From Thermomicrobium sp. CFH 73360 (GTDB taxonomy: Bacteria; Chloroflexota; Chloroflexia; Thermomicrobiales; Thermomicrobiaceae), in the NCBI RefSeq assembly GCF_023806465.1, contig NZ_JAMSLS010000006.1, positions 1 to 64,000 of the forward strand: DNA of 64,000 nt. Direction: 5' to 3'. Shown one piece after another: positions 17,021 through 25,502 of this stretch (within the stretch, counting starts at the first letter, position 1; every line of letters starts with the position of its first letter). A program made the position numbers and the translations under genes. The notes below the pieces were generated by a model. It was given only the letters and a program-made list of their open reading frames with translations. It did no database searches and had not been told where the DNA came from.

Positions 17021-18376
17021 TCAGAAGCGCTCAACGTACCAGGCAAAGCGGTCGAGCGAGATCGTGCCGCCGATCTCGATGCGCGGCTCAGCCCAGCGTC
17101 TCTCGCGTGTCCAACGCGCCCCGCCCCAGGCAGCCAACCCTCCCTGATAGCCAGTCGTGCTGACAATTACCGCGACTCGGCCGTTCCAGTCGCCGCCGGG
17201 GTAGGCGAAGAAGCGGATCGGTTCGCCGAGCCACTCCTGCAGGACGCGGCGGCTCGCCTCAGCCTCCCAGTGTACGTCCCGGTCGGCAAGGCGGGTCATC
17301 ATCCGGTGCGTCATGGAATGCGAGCCGATCTCGTGTCCCATGGAGCGGAGTTCGCGCAGCTCTGCTGGGCCGAGAGCGCTACGGCCTGGGACGACAAAGA
17401 ACGTCGCGGTCATATTGCGCGTTGCAAGCGCCCGTGCGGCGGCCAGCTGACTTCGTGATCCATCATCGAAGGTGATCACCACGGCCCGTTCGGGCAACGG
17501 ACCATCGGCCAGCAGTGCTTCATAGGCCTGCTCGAGTGACACCGTCACGTAGCCCTTGGCGAAGAGCCAATCTAGCTGCTGTTCGAGCCTCCACAGAGGA
17601 ATACGGTAGCGCCCGGCTGGCTCACCGACGTCGTGGTACATCAGAACAGGGAGGCGGAAGGCACGCGGAAAGAGCGAGGGATCATAGTCCGGTACGCCGT
17701 GCTGGCGCGGCACCGGTGCGGTGTCCACGCCATCGCGCGTGGCGAGCGCAGCCCCGAGCCGGCCGAGCTGCACCTCCCAGAGCGTGCCAAGCGCTTCCGG
17801 ATGCCACTCGAAGCGCGCCCGCTCGAAGTACTGCACGGTGAAGGTGTAGCCGGTCTCGGGATCGATCTCGCGAAACTCCTCAGAGATTGGATACCCGAAG
17901 ACTGTGAGTGCACCGTTTCGGAGCCAATAGCGGAGGAAGCCGTAGGCCAGTGTGTGGCCAGTCTCAGGGAAATACCGGCGAAGCGGGGTGTCCGGCGGAG
18001 AAGGATCGAGCACGAGTGGTGCAAAGGCGGGTTCACGGCGTTCGGCAGAAAGGAGTGCACCAACCCGGGTGAGCTGCACTGGGCAATCGGTGACAGCAGC
18101 GCAGGTGCGGGGTGCCTCCATGCGCGCCCGTTCGAAGTACTGCACGAGCATCCCCTCGCGCTCGTGCGCCTCGCTGATCGGATAACCAAAGATACGGAGT
18201 CCACCGTGGCCGCGCCAGAAGGAAAGGAACGGTTCGGCGAGGTGGTGACCGGTCGCGGAGAAATAGACGACCGGCGGGCCGCTGCTGGCCCGCGCAGGCT
18301 GCGTGGCCGGGACCGTACCGAGAACAGCAAAAGCCAACGCGAGCAGGAGACCGAGTCGCCCCATCCCCTTCCTCAT
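17021..18376 (-). CDS. Secreted polysaccharide deacetylase with two N-terminal 'GYPISE' modules
   Basis: The 451-residue precursor begins with a signal peptide (MGRLGLLLALAFAVLGTVPA, cut near ARAS). Two repeats of about 75 residues follow, each with a G-H-x-L motif, FGYPISE and VQYFERAR. The C-terminal half is a NodB-type carbohydrate esterase 4 domain: VLMYHDV, ITFDDGSRS (metal Asp pair), HEIGSHSMTH (metal His) and FFAYPGGDW. It probably removes acetyl or similar groups from an extracellular polysaccharide; the repeats may bind the surface. Its module recurs in three other proteins of this window. Two ATGs 12 nt apart are both possible starts. Confidence 0.8.
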   Translation of the reverse strand: MRKGMGRLGLLLALAFAVLGTVPATQPARASSGPPVVYFSATGHHLAEPFLSFWRGHGGLRIFGYPISEAHEREGMLVQYFERARMEAPRTCAAVTDCPVQLTRVGALLSAERREPAFAPLVLDPSPPDTPLRRYFPETGHTLAYGFLRYWLRNGALTVFGYPISEEFREIDPETGYTFTVQYFERARFEWHPEALGTLWEVQLGRLGAALATRDGVDTAPVPRQHGVPDYDPSLFPRAFRLPVLMYHDVGEPAGRYRIPLWRLEQQLDWLFAKGYVTVSLEQAYEALLADGPLPERAVVITFDDGSRSQLAAARALATRNMTATFFVVPGRSALGPAELRELRSMGHEIGSHSMTHRMMTRLADRDVHWEAEASRRVLQEWLGEPIRFFAYPGGDWNGRVAVIVSTTGYQGGLAAWGGARWTRERRWAEPRIEIGGTISLDRFAWYVERF

Positions 18377-18993
18377 CCCTTCCCACGAGTTCGGAGAGGC
18401 TGTATGACGGCCCCACCATAAAGATGAACGACCAACTCAATCAACCGTTACAGGATCGTGAAGGCGCGGACTACCAAACGGTACCCTGCTGTGTCGTGTA
18501 CGCACTGGTGGGTGCGCGCTTGCCAGAGCCACACGGGGACATGAGCGCCTTGTTCGAGGAGAAGAGGGTGCTGGCTTGCGGTGGACAGGTACCTTGTTAG
18601 ACACTGAGATTGTGCCACCACAACGACGAATGAAGCACCACGGACGGCAGGCACACGGAATCCCACGTCCTTCTCCGCGGCGAGCAGCATCATATCTGCT
18701 CACCACCGCGAGATGGGCTACGACCCCTGTACAGGTACAGCGCAGTCGTTTCTGGCAGCGTCACGACTCGCGCCACCTATCCCTCTTGGTCTGTTTCTCA
18801 ACAGGAGATGAGAACCACTCGTGACGGACAGTTTTCCAGTTCATTTGGGGCGATGAGAACGAGCGGACATCGCGTGAGGAACGCAGTCAGCAACCAGCGG
18901 TGCAGCGCAGTGCAGCCGCGAACGGGAGGAAGGACCTCATCGGGAACGTGCAGGAGGCTGTTCGACCGATCGGAATGCGTTCGTTGCCTCTTC
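18377..18993. other. Intergenic region between deacetylase and Cmr operon end
   Basis: No gene, no tRNA and no CRISPR repeats are visible. A GCGCACCCAC-type hairpin (CGCAC/GTGCG around 18505) is the only clear structure. The deacetylase promoter must lie in the left part, but I do not see a convincing -35/-10 pair. Confidence 0.35.
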
Positions 18994-20328
18994 TTAGCTC
19001 ACTTGGGACAGGAGATCTGCCTGTGGAAACTGGCAGTGCTTGAGCGGCCGGCGCATCTTCTTCTCCGCGAGCACTGCAAGTCCTGCACGGCAGAGTTCGA
19101 TCCCGCGACAGCCATACTCCCGCCAGACAGTATGCGTGACTGGCGTGAATCCGTGTGCAAGGAGCGAGTGGTTGCGGTGCCGCGTCCAGTCCAGGAGTCG
19201 GCCGCGCTCGGCACGTAGCCAGTCGGCAAGTGGTTCACCAGGGAAGGCAGCCAACACATCCCAGGCCTGGAGGAGCGCGAGCGTCAGTGGACGCCCTCGT
19301 TCGAGACGAGTGGCATACTGCGAACGAAGGTCTTCTGGGAGACGTGTCAGATCGACGTCACCTGTATCGATCCGGTGGCCGAGCCAGAGGCGGAGCTGGA
19401 CGAAGAGTTCGAGTGCCCGATAGACGCGCGCCATCGCGTCGTCGTAGCGCCCCTGCGCTGCCCGTCGCTCGGCGTTGAGCAGAAGATCCTCGACCGCAAC
19501 ATAGGGATCGCGCAGGCGCTCCAACTCCGCGAGCCGCTGCTGGTCGCTGGATTGACCGGGCGTGCTCGTGAAGGCACTCACGACTCCCCGGAGCTCGCCG
19601 AGGACACTGAGTCTCGGATGCCAGTCGCGCCGGTACGGCTCGAGCAACCGCTGCGCCAGCTCCAACTCGTAGCGATCCCAGGCGTCGAAGGCCCGGCAGA
19701 GGGCTCGTGCCCGTTGGAGCTGCTCGCGAAGGACTCGGGAGACCTCGCGCTGGAGTGCCGCGCCGAGGAGCTGCTCCGCCTCGGCGTAGTCGAAGCGCTC
19801 CAGTGCTGCCCGGGCGAGCGCCACTGCCCGTCGAGCGCGGACGTCGTGGACGCCAGAGACCGCGACATAGTCTTCGGTGCCCGGGATCACGGTCGCCTGA
19901 CGCCCACGTACCCCACGGACGAGCCGCAACTTGACCTCCGGCTCACCCTCGCTGTCCAGCGCCGCGAGTACCAGAGCAGCGCTCATGGACTTGGTACCAG
20001 CGGTGTAGTCAGCGTGGACCTCCGCTGTGGGGAAGCGCTGATGGAGCTCCGCGAAGCGCGCGACGAGGGCCTGATAGCAGAGGACGAGGTCGTCGGGGTC
20101 GGAAAGCGGCAGCACCTCGTAGCGGTCGGCGGGAAGGCCGACCAGCGCCGCGTAGTCGGCGACGAAGTCGAGGCTCCCGTCGTGGTCGTCGGCCGATGCG
20201 GAGCAGACAAAAACCACGTACTCGGGTCGTGCCTCGCGGAGCGCGACCGCCTCTGGGCGCTGGGCGACGTCGCCATTCACTGGCTTGCCGACGTTCAGGA
20301 CGAGGATACGGCGGATCGGAGCGGTCAC
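18994..20328 (-). CDS. CRISPR-associated CARF-HEPN protein (TIGR02710/Csm6-like)
   Basis: A 444-residue protein whose N-terminus has the Rossmann-like CARF pattern: ILVLNVGKP, YVVFVCSASADDH and the HADYTAGTKSMSAAL loop of TIGR02710 proteins. The C-terminal half is helical and carries an Rx6H HEPN motif (RNHSLLAHG). Proteins of this kind bind cyclic oligoadenylate made by Cas10 and then cut RNA. The GTG start sits behind GGAGGCTGAACA and 3 nt after the cmr6 stop, so it is the last gene of the Cmr operon and its likely ancillary effector. Confidence 0.8.
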   Translation of the reverse strand: MTAPIRRILVLNVGKPVNGDVAQRPEAVALREARPEYVVFVCSASADDHDGSLDFVADYAALVGLPADRYEVLPLSDPDDLVLCYQALVARFAELHQRFPTAEVHADYTAGTKSMSAALVLAALDSEGEPEVKLRLVRGVRGRQATVIPGTEDYVAVSGVHDVRARRAVALARAALERFDYAEAEQLLGAALQREVSRVLREQLQRARALCRAFDAWDRYELELAQRLLEPYRRDWHPRLSVLGELRGVVSAFTSTPGQSSDQQRLAELERLRDPYVAVEDLLLNAERRAAQGRYDDAMARVYRALELFVQLRLWLGHRIDTGDVDLTRLPEDLRSQYATRLERGRPLTLALLQAWDVLAAFPGEPLADWLRAERGRLLDWTRHRNHSLLAHGFTPVTHTVWREYGCRGIELCRAGLAVLAEKKMRRPLKHCQFPQADLLSQVS

Positions 20329-20331
20329 TGT

Positions 20332-21276
20332 TCAGCCTCCTTCACGGAACACCCCATACCCACTGGTTGTCTTAGCACCGAAGCCGAGCTGGGCCAGCCC
20401 ACGCAGAAGCCACTCCCGTGCTCGCCCACGCAAGCGTCCGTCTGGATCACTGATACCCTGGCGGAGGCCAATCGCGACGCGGTAGCGCGTCCCGCTGGCG
20501 ACCGTCAGGAAGGTGATCGGGTTGGGGTTCTGCCAGGGCGTCGGCGGCGCCTTGCCGGCATAATAGTCCGGGTAGTGTGGCGTCATGACATCAAGCTCGA
20601 GACGCCAGCCGGGTTCCGGATAGGCATCGAAGAAGACCAGGGCGCCGGCTTGACCGACCTTATGCTCCTCGCCAGGTTTTGGTGCTCGGCCGAAGATGGC
20701 GAGGAAGTCTGGGTCCATCTCGTCGCGCCGCTCGACGAGGTGCGCGTAGGCCCGTGCGACACCTTTGAGCCCACTCCCAGGAAGAACGGGGAAACCAAAG
20801 CGGTCGAAGCGAAAGCCGATCTCGAGCGGCCCATGAGCGCCAAGCCCGGTGACGAGGCGACTCTGCAGTTCTACTGTGAACGGCTCGGCGCCAGCAGCGC
20901 GGACACTGGCCTCCCAGCGAGCGAGGAGCTGCCGGGACAGCTCACTCCGGGCGAGCCGCTCGCCAGCCTCAATGACTGCACGGAGGAAGTCGCGGCGCGG
21001 CGTCTCGTCGGTCGCATCGCCGAAGACTGCTGCCTCCGGCGCGAAGCGGTCGAACAGGAGGCCAGGGTTCGCGGTGTTGCGCCGTGCGGCTTCCCAAAGC
21101 GTGCGAGTCGGGCGAGGCAGGAGCGGGTGCAAGCGCCCACGCGCATCGCTGCTGCGTCCACCGGCGGACTCATGGCGTGGCCGAGTTCCACCGTCGCGGC
21201 GCGGTGGTGAGCCGCTATCACGCTGGGGCGGTCGGTCATCGCGACGGGGTTGGCCGAATCGTGGTCGTTCACGCAT
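20332..21276 (-). CDS. cmr6: Type III-B CRISPR RAMP protein Cmr6
   Basis: A 314-residue RAMP protein with the Gly-rich C-terminal loop region GFGAKTTSGYGVF. It also has the Cmr6 signature VLPGSGLKGVARAYA and the stretch PYPDYY-like HYPDYYAGKAPPTPWQNPNP. Cmr6 caps the 3' side of the crRNA backbone in the Cmr complex. The first 55 residues are a basic, disordered Arg/Pro/Gly-rich tail not typical of the family core, possibly an RNA-binding extension. It starts 4 nt after cmr5 with GAAGGAG. Confidence 0.85.
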   Translation of the reverse strand: MRERPRFGQPRRDDRPPQRDSGSPPRRDGGTRPRHESAGGRSSDARGRLHPLLPRPTRTLWEAARRNTANPGLLFDRFAPEAAVFGDATDETPRRDFLRAVIEAGERLARSELSRQLLARWEASVRAAGAEPFTVELQSRLVTGLGAHGPLEIGFRFDRFGFPVLPGSGLKGVARAYAHLVERRDEMDPDFLAIFGRAPKPGEEHKVGQAGALVFFDAYPEPGWRLELDVMTPHYPDYYAGKAPPTPWQNPNPITFLTVASGTRYRVAIGLRQGISDPDGRLRGRAREWLLRGLAQLGFGAKTTSGYGVFREGG

Positions 21277-21280
21277 CGGC

Positions 21281-21685
21281 TCACTCCTTCACCAACTCAG
21301 CCTCGGCGAAGCGCTTCAGCCAGGTCAGGAAGGCAAGTGCTTCCAACGTCGCCCGACGGTATTCAGCGACAGTGGCCTGGTTCACGATCCACTCGCGGAG
21401 GTCGTCGCGAGCCTCGCCGAGCAGTTGTCGGCTCACCCAGCGCGAGAGGTCGCGGGCGAGGTGCTGGTGCTCATTCTCCTTCTCCTTGGCTTTGGCCTTG
21501 AGGAAGGCGAGCGTCTGCCCCAGCCCGTGCATCTGGACGAGCGACGCTGCCTCACGAGCCAGCTGACCGTACTCGTCGGCGTACGGGGTCTTGCGAACCG
21601 CGTCCACGCACTGCCACGCCTCTGCGGCCCGTCGTTGCTCAAGCGTGCGCTGATGGCTCTGCGCTCGGGTCTGCGACTGATTCAT
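21281..21685 (-). CDS. cmr5: Type III-B CRISPR small subunit Cmr5
   Basis: A 134-residue all-helical protein with the Cmr5 pattern: the N-terminal QRRAAEAWQCVDAV helix, a central AREAASLVQMHGLGQTLAFL helix pair and a basic middle. Cmr5 forms the inner filament of the Cmr complex beside the target strand. I start it at 21685 behind GGAGGTGGG; the frame extends upstream into cmr4 without a ribosome site. Confidence 0.85.
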   Translation of the reverse strand: MNQSQTRAQSHQRTLEQRRAAEAWQCVDAVRKTPYADEYGQLAREAASLVQMHGLGQTLAFLKAKAKEKENEHQHLARDLSRWVSRQLLGEARDDLREWIVNQATVAEYRRATLEALAFLTWLKRFAEAELVKE

Positions 21686-21698
21686 CGTCCCACCTCCC

Positions 21699-22622
21699 TC
21701 AGACGCGAGCAACCCGCAGAACGACTGCACCCCGGCCAGTCGTCTCATCGCCGCCCAAGCGAATCCGTTTGCCGTCGACCTTCTGTGTTAGCCAGGTGAG
21801 GAGCGTTCGGCCATCCTCGGCAACCTTGTGGTAGCGGGAGCGGGTGGTGGCCAGGAGACCAACCAAGAGCGTTTCCGCCGGCAACGTCTCCGTCGTCCAG
21901 AGCGCGCCGGTCTCAACCGTCTTCTTCTCATCCTCCAGACGGACGTGGGCCTCGACCTCGGTGCCGTACAGGACGAAATCACGAAAGTCGTCATCGGCGA
22001 GGACACAGAGGTGTTTGGCAAGGTTCTCGCGCCACCAGGCGTACTCCGGCCCCTGGGGCAGGGCGTGGGCACTCAGCCACTCGGCGAGTGCAGACACGAG
22101 GCCGGCGAGTTCTCCGGCAAGGGTGAAGCTGTACTCCTCAAGGATGACGCCGAGCTGCTGGCCAGCCTGCGCGAGTAACGCACTCTCATTCGCTACCGCG
22201 CACTGCCCTTGGCCCAGTGTGGTGAAGCGGGTCGGATCGACCGGCCCTTCGATCCCAACCAGCGTGGCGAAGCGCCCGAGGCGAGCAAGCACAGCAGGGC
22301 AGGTCGTCCAGGCGAAAACGCCGGCGAGTGAGCGAACCGGGAAGAGGACAACTTGAAGGTCGGTGACTTGGAGCGCCCCCGCGTGACTGGAAGCCTCTTC
22401 AGGCCGCTCAGGACCAAAGACGGCGCGATGGCGCTCTGCCTCACTACCGTTGGCACGGGTGACGTCGCGGAGCACACCCTTCACGCTCGATGCTTGAACA
22501 ATGGGGAACCCGGTGATGCGCTCCCGCTGGATGGGGAGATCAACTGTTCCGACTGCACGACCCGTCCCCGCGTGGAGTGGTGTTTCGCAGTACGCGAAGA
22601 GCAAGGCACTCGCCTCAGCCAT
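21699..22622 (-). CDS. cmr4: Type III-B CRISPR backbone RAMP nuclease Cmr4
   Basis: A 307-residue RAMP protein. It has the N-terminal LHAGTGRAVGTVDLPIQRE, in which the Asp matches the target-cleaving Asp of Cmr4, then TGFPIVQASSVKGVLRDV, and the C-terminal LGGDETTGRGAVVLR Gly-rich loop. Several copies form the crRNA-bound backbone and cut target RNA at 6-nt intervals. The ATG at 22622 is preceded by GGAGG and directly follows the cmr3 stop. Confidence 0.85.
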   Translation of the reverse strand: MAEASALLFAYCETPLHAGTGRAVGTVDLPIQRERITGFPIVQASSVKGVLRDVTRANGSEAERHRAVFGPERPEEASSHAGALQVTDLQVVLFPVRSLAGVFAWTTCPAVLARLGRFATLVGIEGPVDPTRFTTLGQGQCAVANESALLAQAGQQLGVILEEYSFTLAGELAGLVSALAEWLSAHALPQGPEYAWWRENLAKHLCVLADDDFRDFVLYGTEVEAHVRLEDEKKTVETGALWTTETLPAETLLVGLLATTRSRYHKVAEDGRTLLTWLTQKVDGKRIRLGGDETTGRGAVVLRVARV

Positions 22623-22623
22623 C

Positions 22624-23694
22624 TCACCAACCTCCAATCAGTACCGTTCCGAAGCCAACCTCGCGCCCCCAGTCGCTGACGGTGACCCAAGGAAGCCCGG
22701 TTTCTCTTCGCAGCCGCGCCGTTCCATGGGCACGGAAGTAGTAGACGCTCCCAGCGGGAATGGCGCGGTATGCCGGGCGCTCCTTCCCCCGCGCCACATC
22801 GAAGCCGCCGACGACCTCGGCACGCTCGAGGGCAGCAGCAACGAGCTCCACTGATCCCTCGAAGAAGGCACTCCAGTCAGTTGGCAACCAGCCGTCTTCA
22901 AAGACTGCTGGGGTCAAGAAGAAAAGGAAGAAGCGCTCGGGGAGAGGATCCGGTGGTGTAGGCAGCGCGAACTCCGGCACAACGACAAAGCGAGCGGAGC
23001 GGCGCTCACCACCCAGCGCCAGTATTCCCTCAGTCTCGTGCCAGTCAAGTCCGGCGAAGGAGATGAGGAGCCCCACCCCGGGGGCCAGCCGGACATAGCG
23101 AGCCTCGTAGTAGAGCCCCTCACGCGTCGTGCGGCGTACTGAGTCCTGAGCGATTCCGACCCGAACCTCTTCGTCCCAGAGCTCGTCCTGCGGCACCCCA
23201 GCAACGGCCTCGCCGCGGGCATAGGCCGGGAAGTCAGTGAGCGGCAACCAGAGCCGCTGACCGGCCTTCTCGGTGACCGTATCTCCAAGTTCCCACAGGG
23301 GAAAGAGCGCTGACGTCGGTGCGGCAACGCGGAGCCATGACGGAGGCTCCTGTGGGGCAGGCAGTCGCTGCAAGCGGTTGCCACGTGCGAGCGCATCGGC
23401 GGGAGGCGGGAGAAGCAGCTCGAGCGAGCCGGTCTCGAACCGACGGGCAAGGAGCGGACCAATCATCCGCAGCGGCCCCCAGTCATCGGGGCCGCCCACT
23501 ACTTCGGCGACCGCCCGAGCGTCCCACGGAGAGACGCGGCTGTGCACCATGAGGTGGTAGGCCCGGAGCGCACCCTGCAAGACCAGCGGACTGGGCGGAA
23601 AGCGGCTGGCAGCACGGAACTGCTGCCCGGCAGTGAAGGGACGCCCGTCACGGAACAGCCAGACATCAAGCGGTTCAAGGAACAGGGTGGTCAC
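22624..23694 (-). CDS. cmr3: Type III-B CRISPR protein Cmr3
   Basis: A 356-residue Cas5-like RAMP protein. The start fits the family (LFLEPLDVWLFRDGRPF), followed by FPPSPLVLQGALRAY and a C-terminal VGFGTVLIGG Gly-rich loop. Cmr3 holds the crRNA 5' tag next to Cas10. I choose the GTG at 23694, which overlaps the cmr2 stop as GTGA and follows GAGAGGAGG; a further upstream ATG would add residues inside cmr2. Confidence 0.85.
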   Translation of the reverse strand: MTTLFLEPLDVWLFRDGRPFTAGQQFRAASRFPPSPLVLQGALRAYHLMVHSRVSPWDARAVAEVVGGPDDWGPLRMIGPLLARRFETGSLELLLPPPADALARGNRLQRLPAPQEPPSWLRVAAPTSALFPLWELGDTVTEKAGQRLWLPLTDFPAYARGEAVAGVPQDELWDEEVRVGIAQDSVRRTTREGLYYEARYVRLAPGVGLLISFAGLDWHETEGILALGGERRSARFVVVPEFALPTPPDPLPERFFLFFLTPAVFEDGWLPTDWSAFFEGSVELVAAALERAEVVGGFDVARGKERPAYRAIPAGSVYYFRAHGTARLRRETGLPWVTVSDWGREVGFGTVLIGGW

Positions 23695-25502
23695 TCGCCA
23701 CCTCCTCTCGCCAGGAAGCGGGCCACGGCCAGCCATTCGGCCAGCTGGGCCGGACCCTCGGGCACGGTGCGAGGAATAGCCGTGGAGCTCGACTCTTCCG
23801 ACTCACGGCAGAGGTCGTCATAGCTTCGTGCGAACGCATGTAGCCGCGTGACAAGTTGATCACGCTCCGCTATGGCGCCGTCCGGCCATTCCCCTTGCCG
23901 TTTGACTGACCGGACCAGCACTGCGCGGAAGCTTTCGTCCGCCGTTGACAAGGCACGGGCGGCAACCCGCAGGTCGGTCGGCAGACGACCAGAGAGACTG
24001 CCAGGGCCCTCGCGTCGAAAACGGTCAACGAGATCGCCGAGCTGGAGCTCCGTGAGCGCGGTGCGTTTGGCAACGACGCGCACGATCTCCCCGCCGCGTG
24101 GCTGGAGCTCTACCGCAATGGCGTCTTTACCCGGCAGCCGCTTGGCGCGTTTTTCTGCGTCGCGGGCCGCGTGCAGGAGATCACCGAGCGGCTCGAGCCA
24201 GTGGGCGAGAGCAATGCCGGCTGAAACCGTGCGGCCACCAGTGACCGTGTGGAACCGCTCAGCAAGCGCAAGGGCTAGCGGAACAGCCTCTTCAGCCGGG
24301 GCTAGCGCCAGCACGTCATCGCCCCCAAGGTAGATCGGTACGGCGTTCGAGAAGGAGCCAGTGAACACTTGCTGGGCCGCCTGTGCGAAGCTGGCTAACT
24401 TGTGACTGATCTCGTGGTGCGCTGCCTCACCTCCCTCAGCAAGGGCGCGAGACAGCCATTCACCCATCGAGTCACCATCAAGCACGAGGACCGCAACATA
24501 CCGTGACGGTCGCTGGCCGACCACTCGATAGAGTTCCGTAAGAGCAGAGCGGGCTGCGCGATGGATCTTTTCGACCTGGGTACGGGGCGGATCGTTGGTC
24601 TCCGGATCGAGCCCAAGTTCCTCCAGCAACGCTGGCCACTCGAGCGTCGCCTCGTAAAGGAAGGCTCCGTCATAGGGAAACGTGTCAACACCAAGTCCGC
24701 TGCGCCGGTACCGGTCTGGACGCTCGCCGAGCGACGTCACAAGTAGTTCGAACGCGTCCCGGTAGGCCTCAAGCGAAGGCCGCGCCCGCGTGGCAGCTGC
24801 TCGAGCGAACGGACGGGCTGCAATAGTGGGGAGAGAGGGGAAGATCGCATCGAGTTGGAAGAAGCGCTTCACGGCACCAACCGCGTCCAGGACCTCATGC
24901 TCGCCGACAAGCCGTGCGCCGTCCGGTCGTCGGCGGACGGCACGCCAGAAAGCCTGCGGCGCTTCAGCAGCACGGGCGAGTGCGGCACGGTGACCGCTCA
25001 GGACATCCTTCGCACCGGCCTCCAGCCGCTGGCTGAAGGTGCGCGTCTTCTTGAGAGCGGCAACGCCGGCAGCAGCCCGCCGGAAGGCGGTGGCATAGTC
25101 GCCGTTCTCGATGGGGACAGCGGCCCAGTAGAGTTCCCAGCGATCAGAAGTCTGCTGCTGCCACTGCTGATGCAGCGCTTCATCGAGGACCACGAGACGC
25201 GCGAGTTCGCCGAGTGCTTGGTCAGCGATGTCTCGCCAGCGTGCATGCAGCGCGACAGCGGCCTGCTGGGCGAGCTCCTCGGCCCGCTCCCAGGGAACGC
25301 GGGCGACGATCACATTGGGCGGATCACAAGTTAGGTCGGCAGGGTAGACCAGCTGAGCGCCACCCTGCTGGAGCGACTGGGCAACGGCACGAGCAAGTTC
25401 CGCGAGGATGCGACTCCCAGCGTAGAGGTCAGCTGTCCGACGGGCCTCAGCGATAAAGCCCTGGATGGGGCCGAAGGTGAAGCGGAGGAGGGCTTCACTC
25501 AT
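23691..25502 (-). CDS. cmr2: Type III-B Cas10 protein Cmr2
   Basis: At 603 residues it lacks the N-terminal HD nuclease domain of longer Cas10 proteins. It has FTFGPIQGFIAEARRTADLYAG-type residues at the N-terminus, split here over about 1-30. The cyclase palm motif YLGGDDVLALAP is at about 390-400 (GGDD about 393-396), with VAVLVLDGDSMGEWL in the first palm domain. With an intact GGDD it can be expected to make cyclic oligoadenylates when target RNA is bound. That fits the CARF-HEPN gene at the end of the operon. The start at 25502 has GGAGGTGCACT upstream. Confidence 0.9.
   Translation of the reverse strand: MSEALLRFTFGPIQGFIAEARRTADLYAGSRILAELARAVAQSLQQGGAQLVYPADLTCDPPNVIVARVPWERAEELAQQAAVALHARWRDIADQALGELARLVVLDEALHQQWQQQTSDRWELYWAAVPIENGDYATAFRRAAAGVAALKKTRTFSQRLEAGAKDVLSGHRAALARAAEAPQAFWRAVRRRPDGARLVGEHEVLDAVGAVKRFFQLDAIFPSLPTIAARPFARAAATRARPSLEAYRDAFELLVTSLGERPDRYRRSGLGVDTFPYDGAFLYEATLEWPALLEELGLDPETNDPPRTQVEKIHRAARSALTELYRVVGQRPSRYVAVLVLDGDSMGEWLSRALAEGGEAAHHEISHKLASFAQAAQQVFTGSFSNAVPIYLGGDDVLALAPAEEAVPLALALAERFHTVTGGRTVSAGIALAHWLEPLGDLLHAARDAEKRAKRLPGKDAIAVELQPRGGEIVRVVAKRTALTELQLGDLVDRFRREGPGSLSGRLPTDLRVAARALSTADESFRAVLVRSVKRQGEWPDGAIAERDQLVTRLHAFARSYDDLCRESEESSSTAIPRTVPEGPAQLAEWLAVARFLARGGGE

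Noticed and set aside
18377-18993. Possible CRISPR array next to the Cmr operon
   Set aside because: I looked for regularly spaced 28-37-nt repeats and found none.
19375-21210. 611-codon plus-strand frame across the CARF-HEPN and cmr6 genes
   Set aside because: It is antisense to two well-recognised genes, has no ribosome site, and its product lacks any family pattern; GC-rich genes often leave the opposite strand open.
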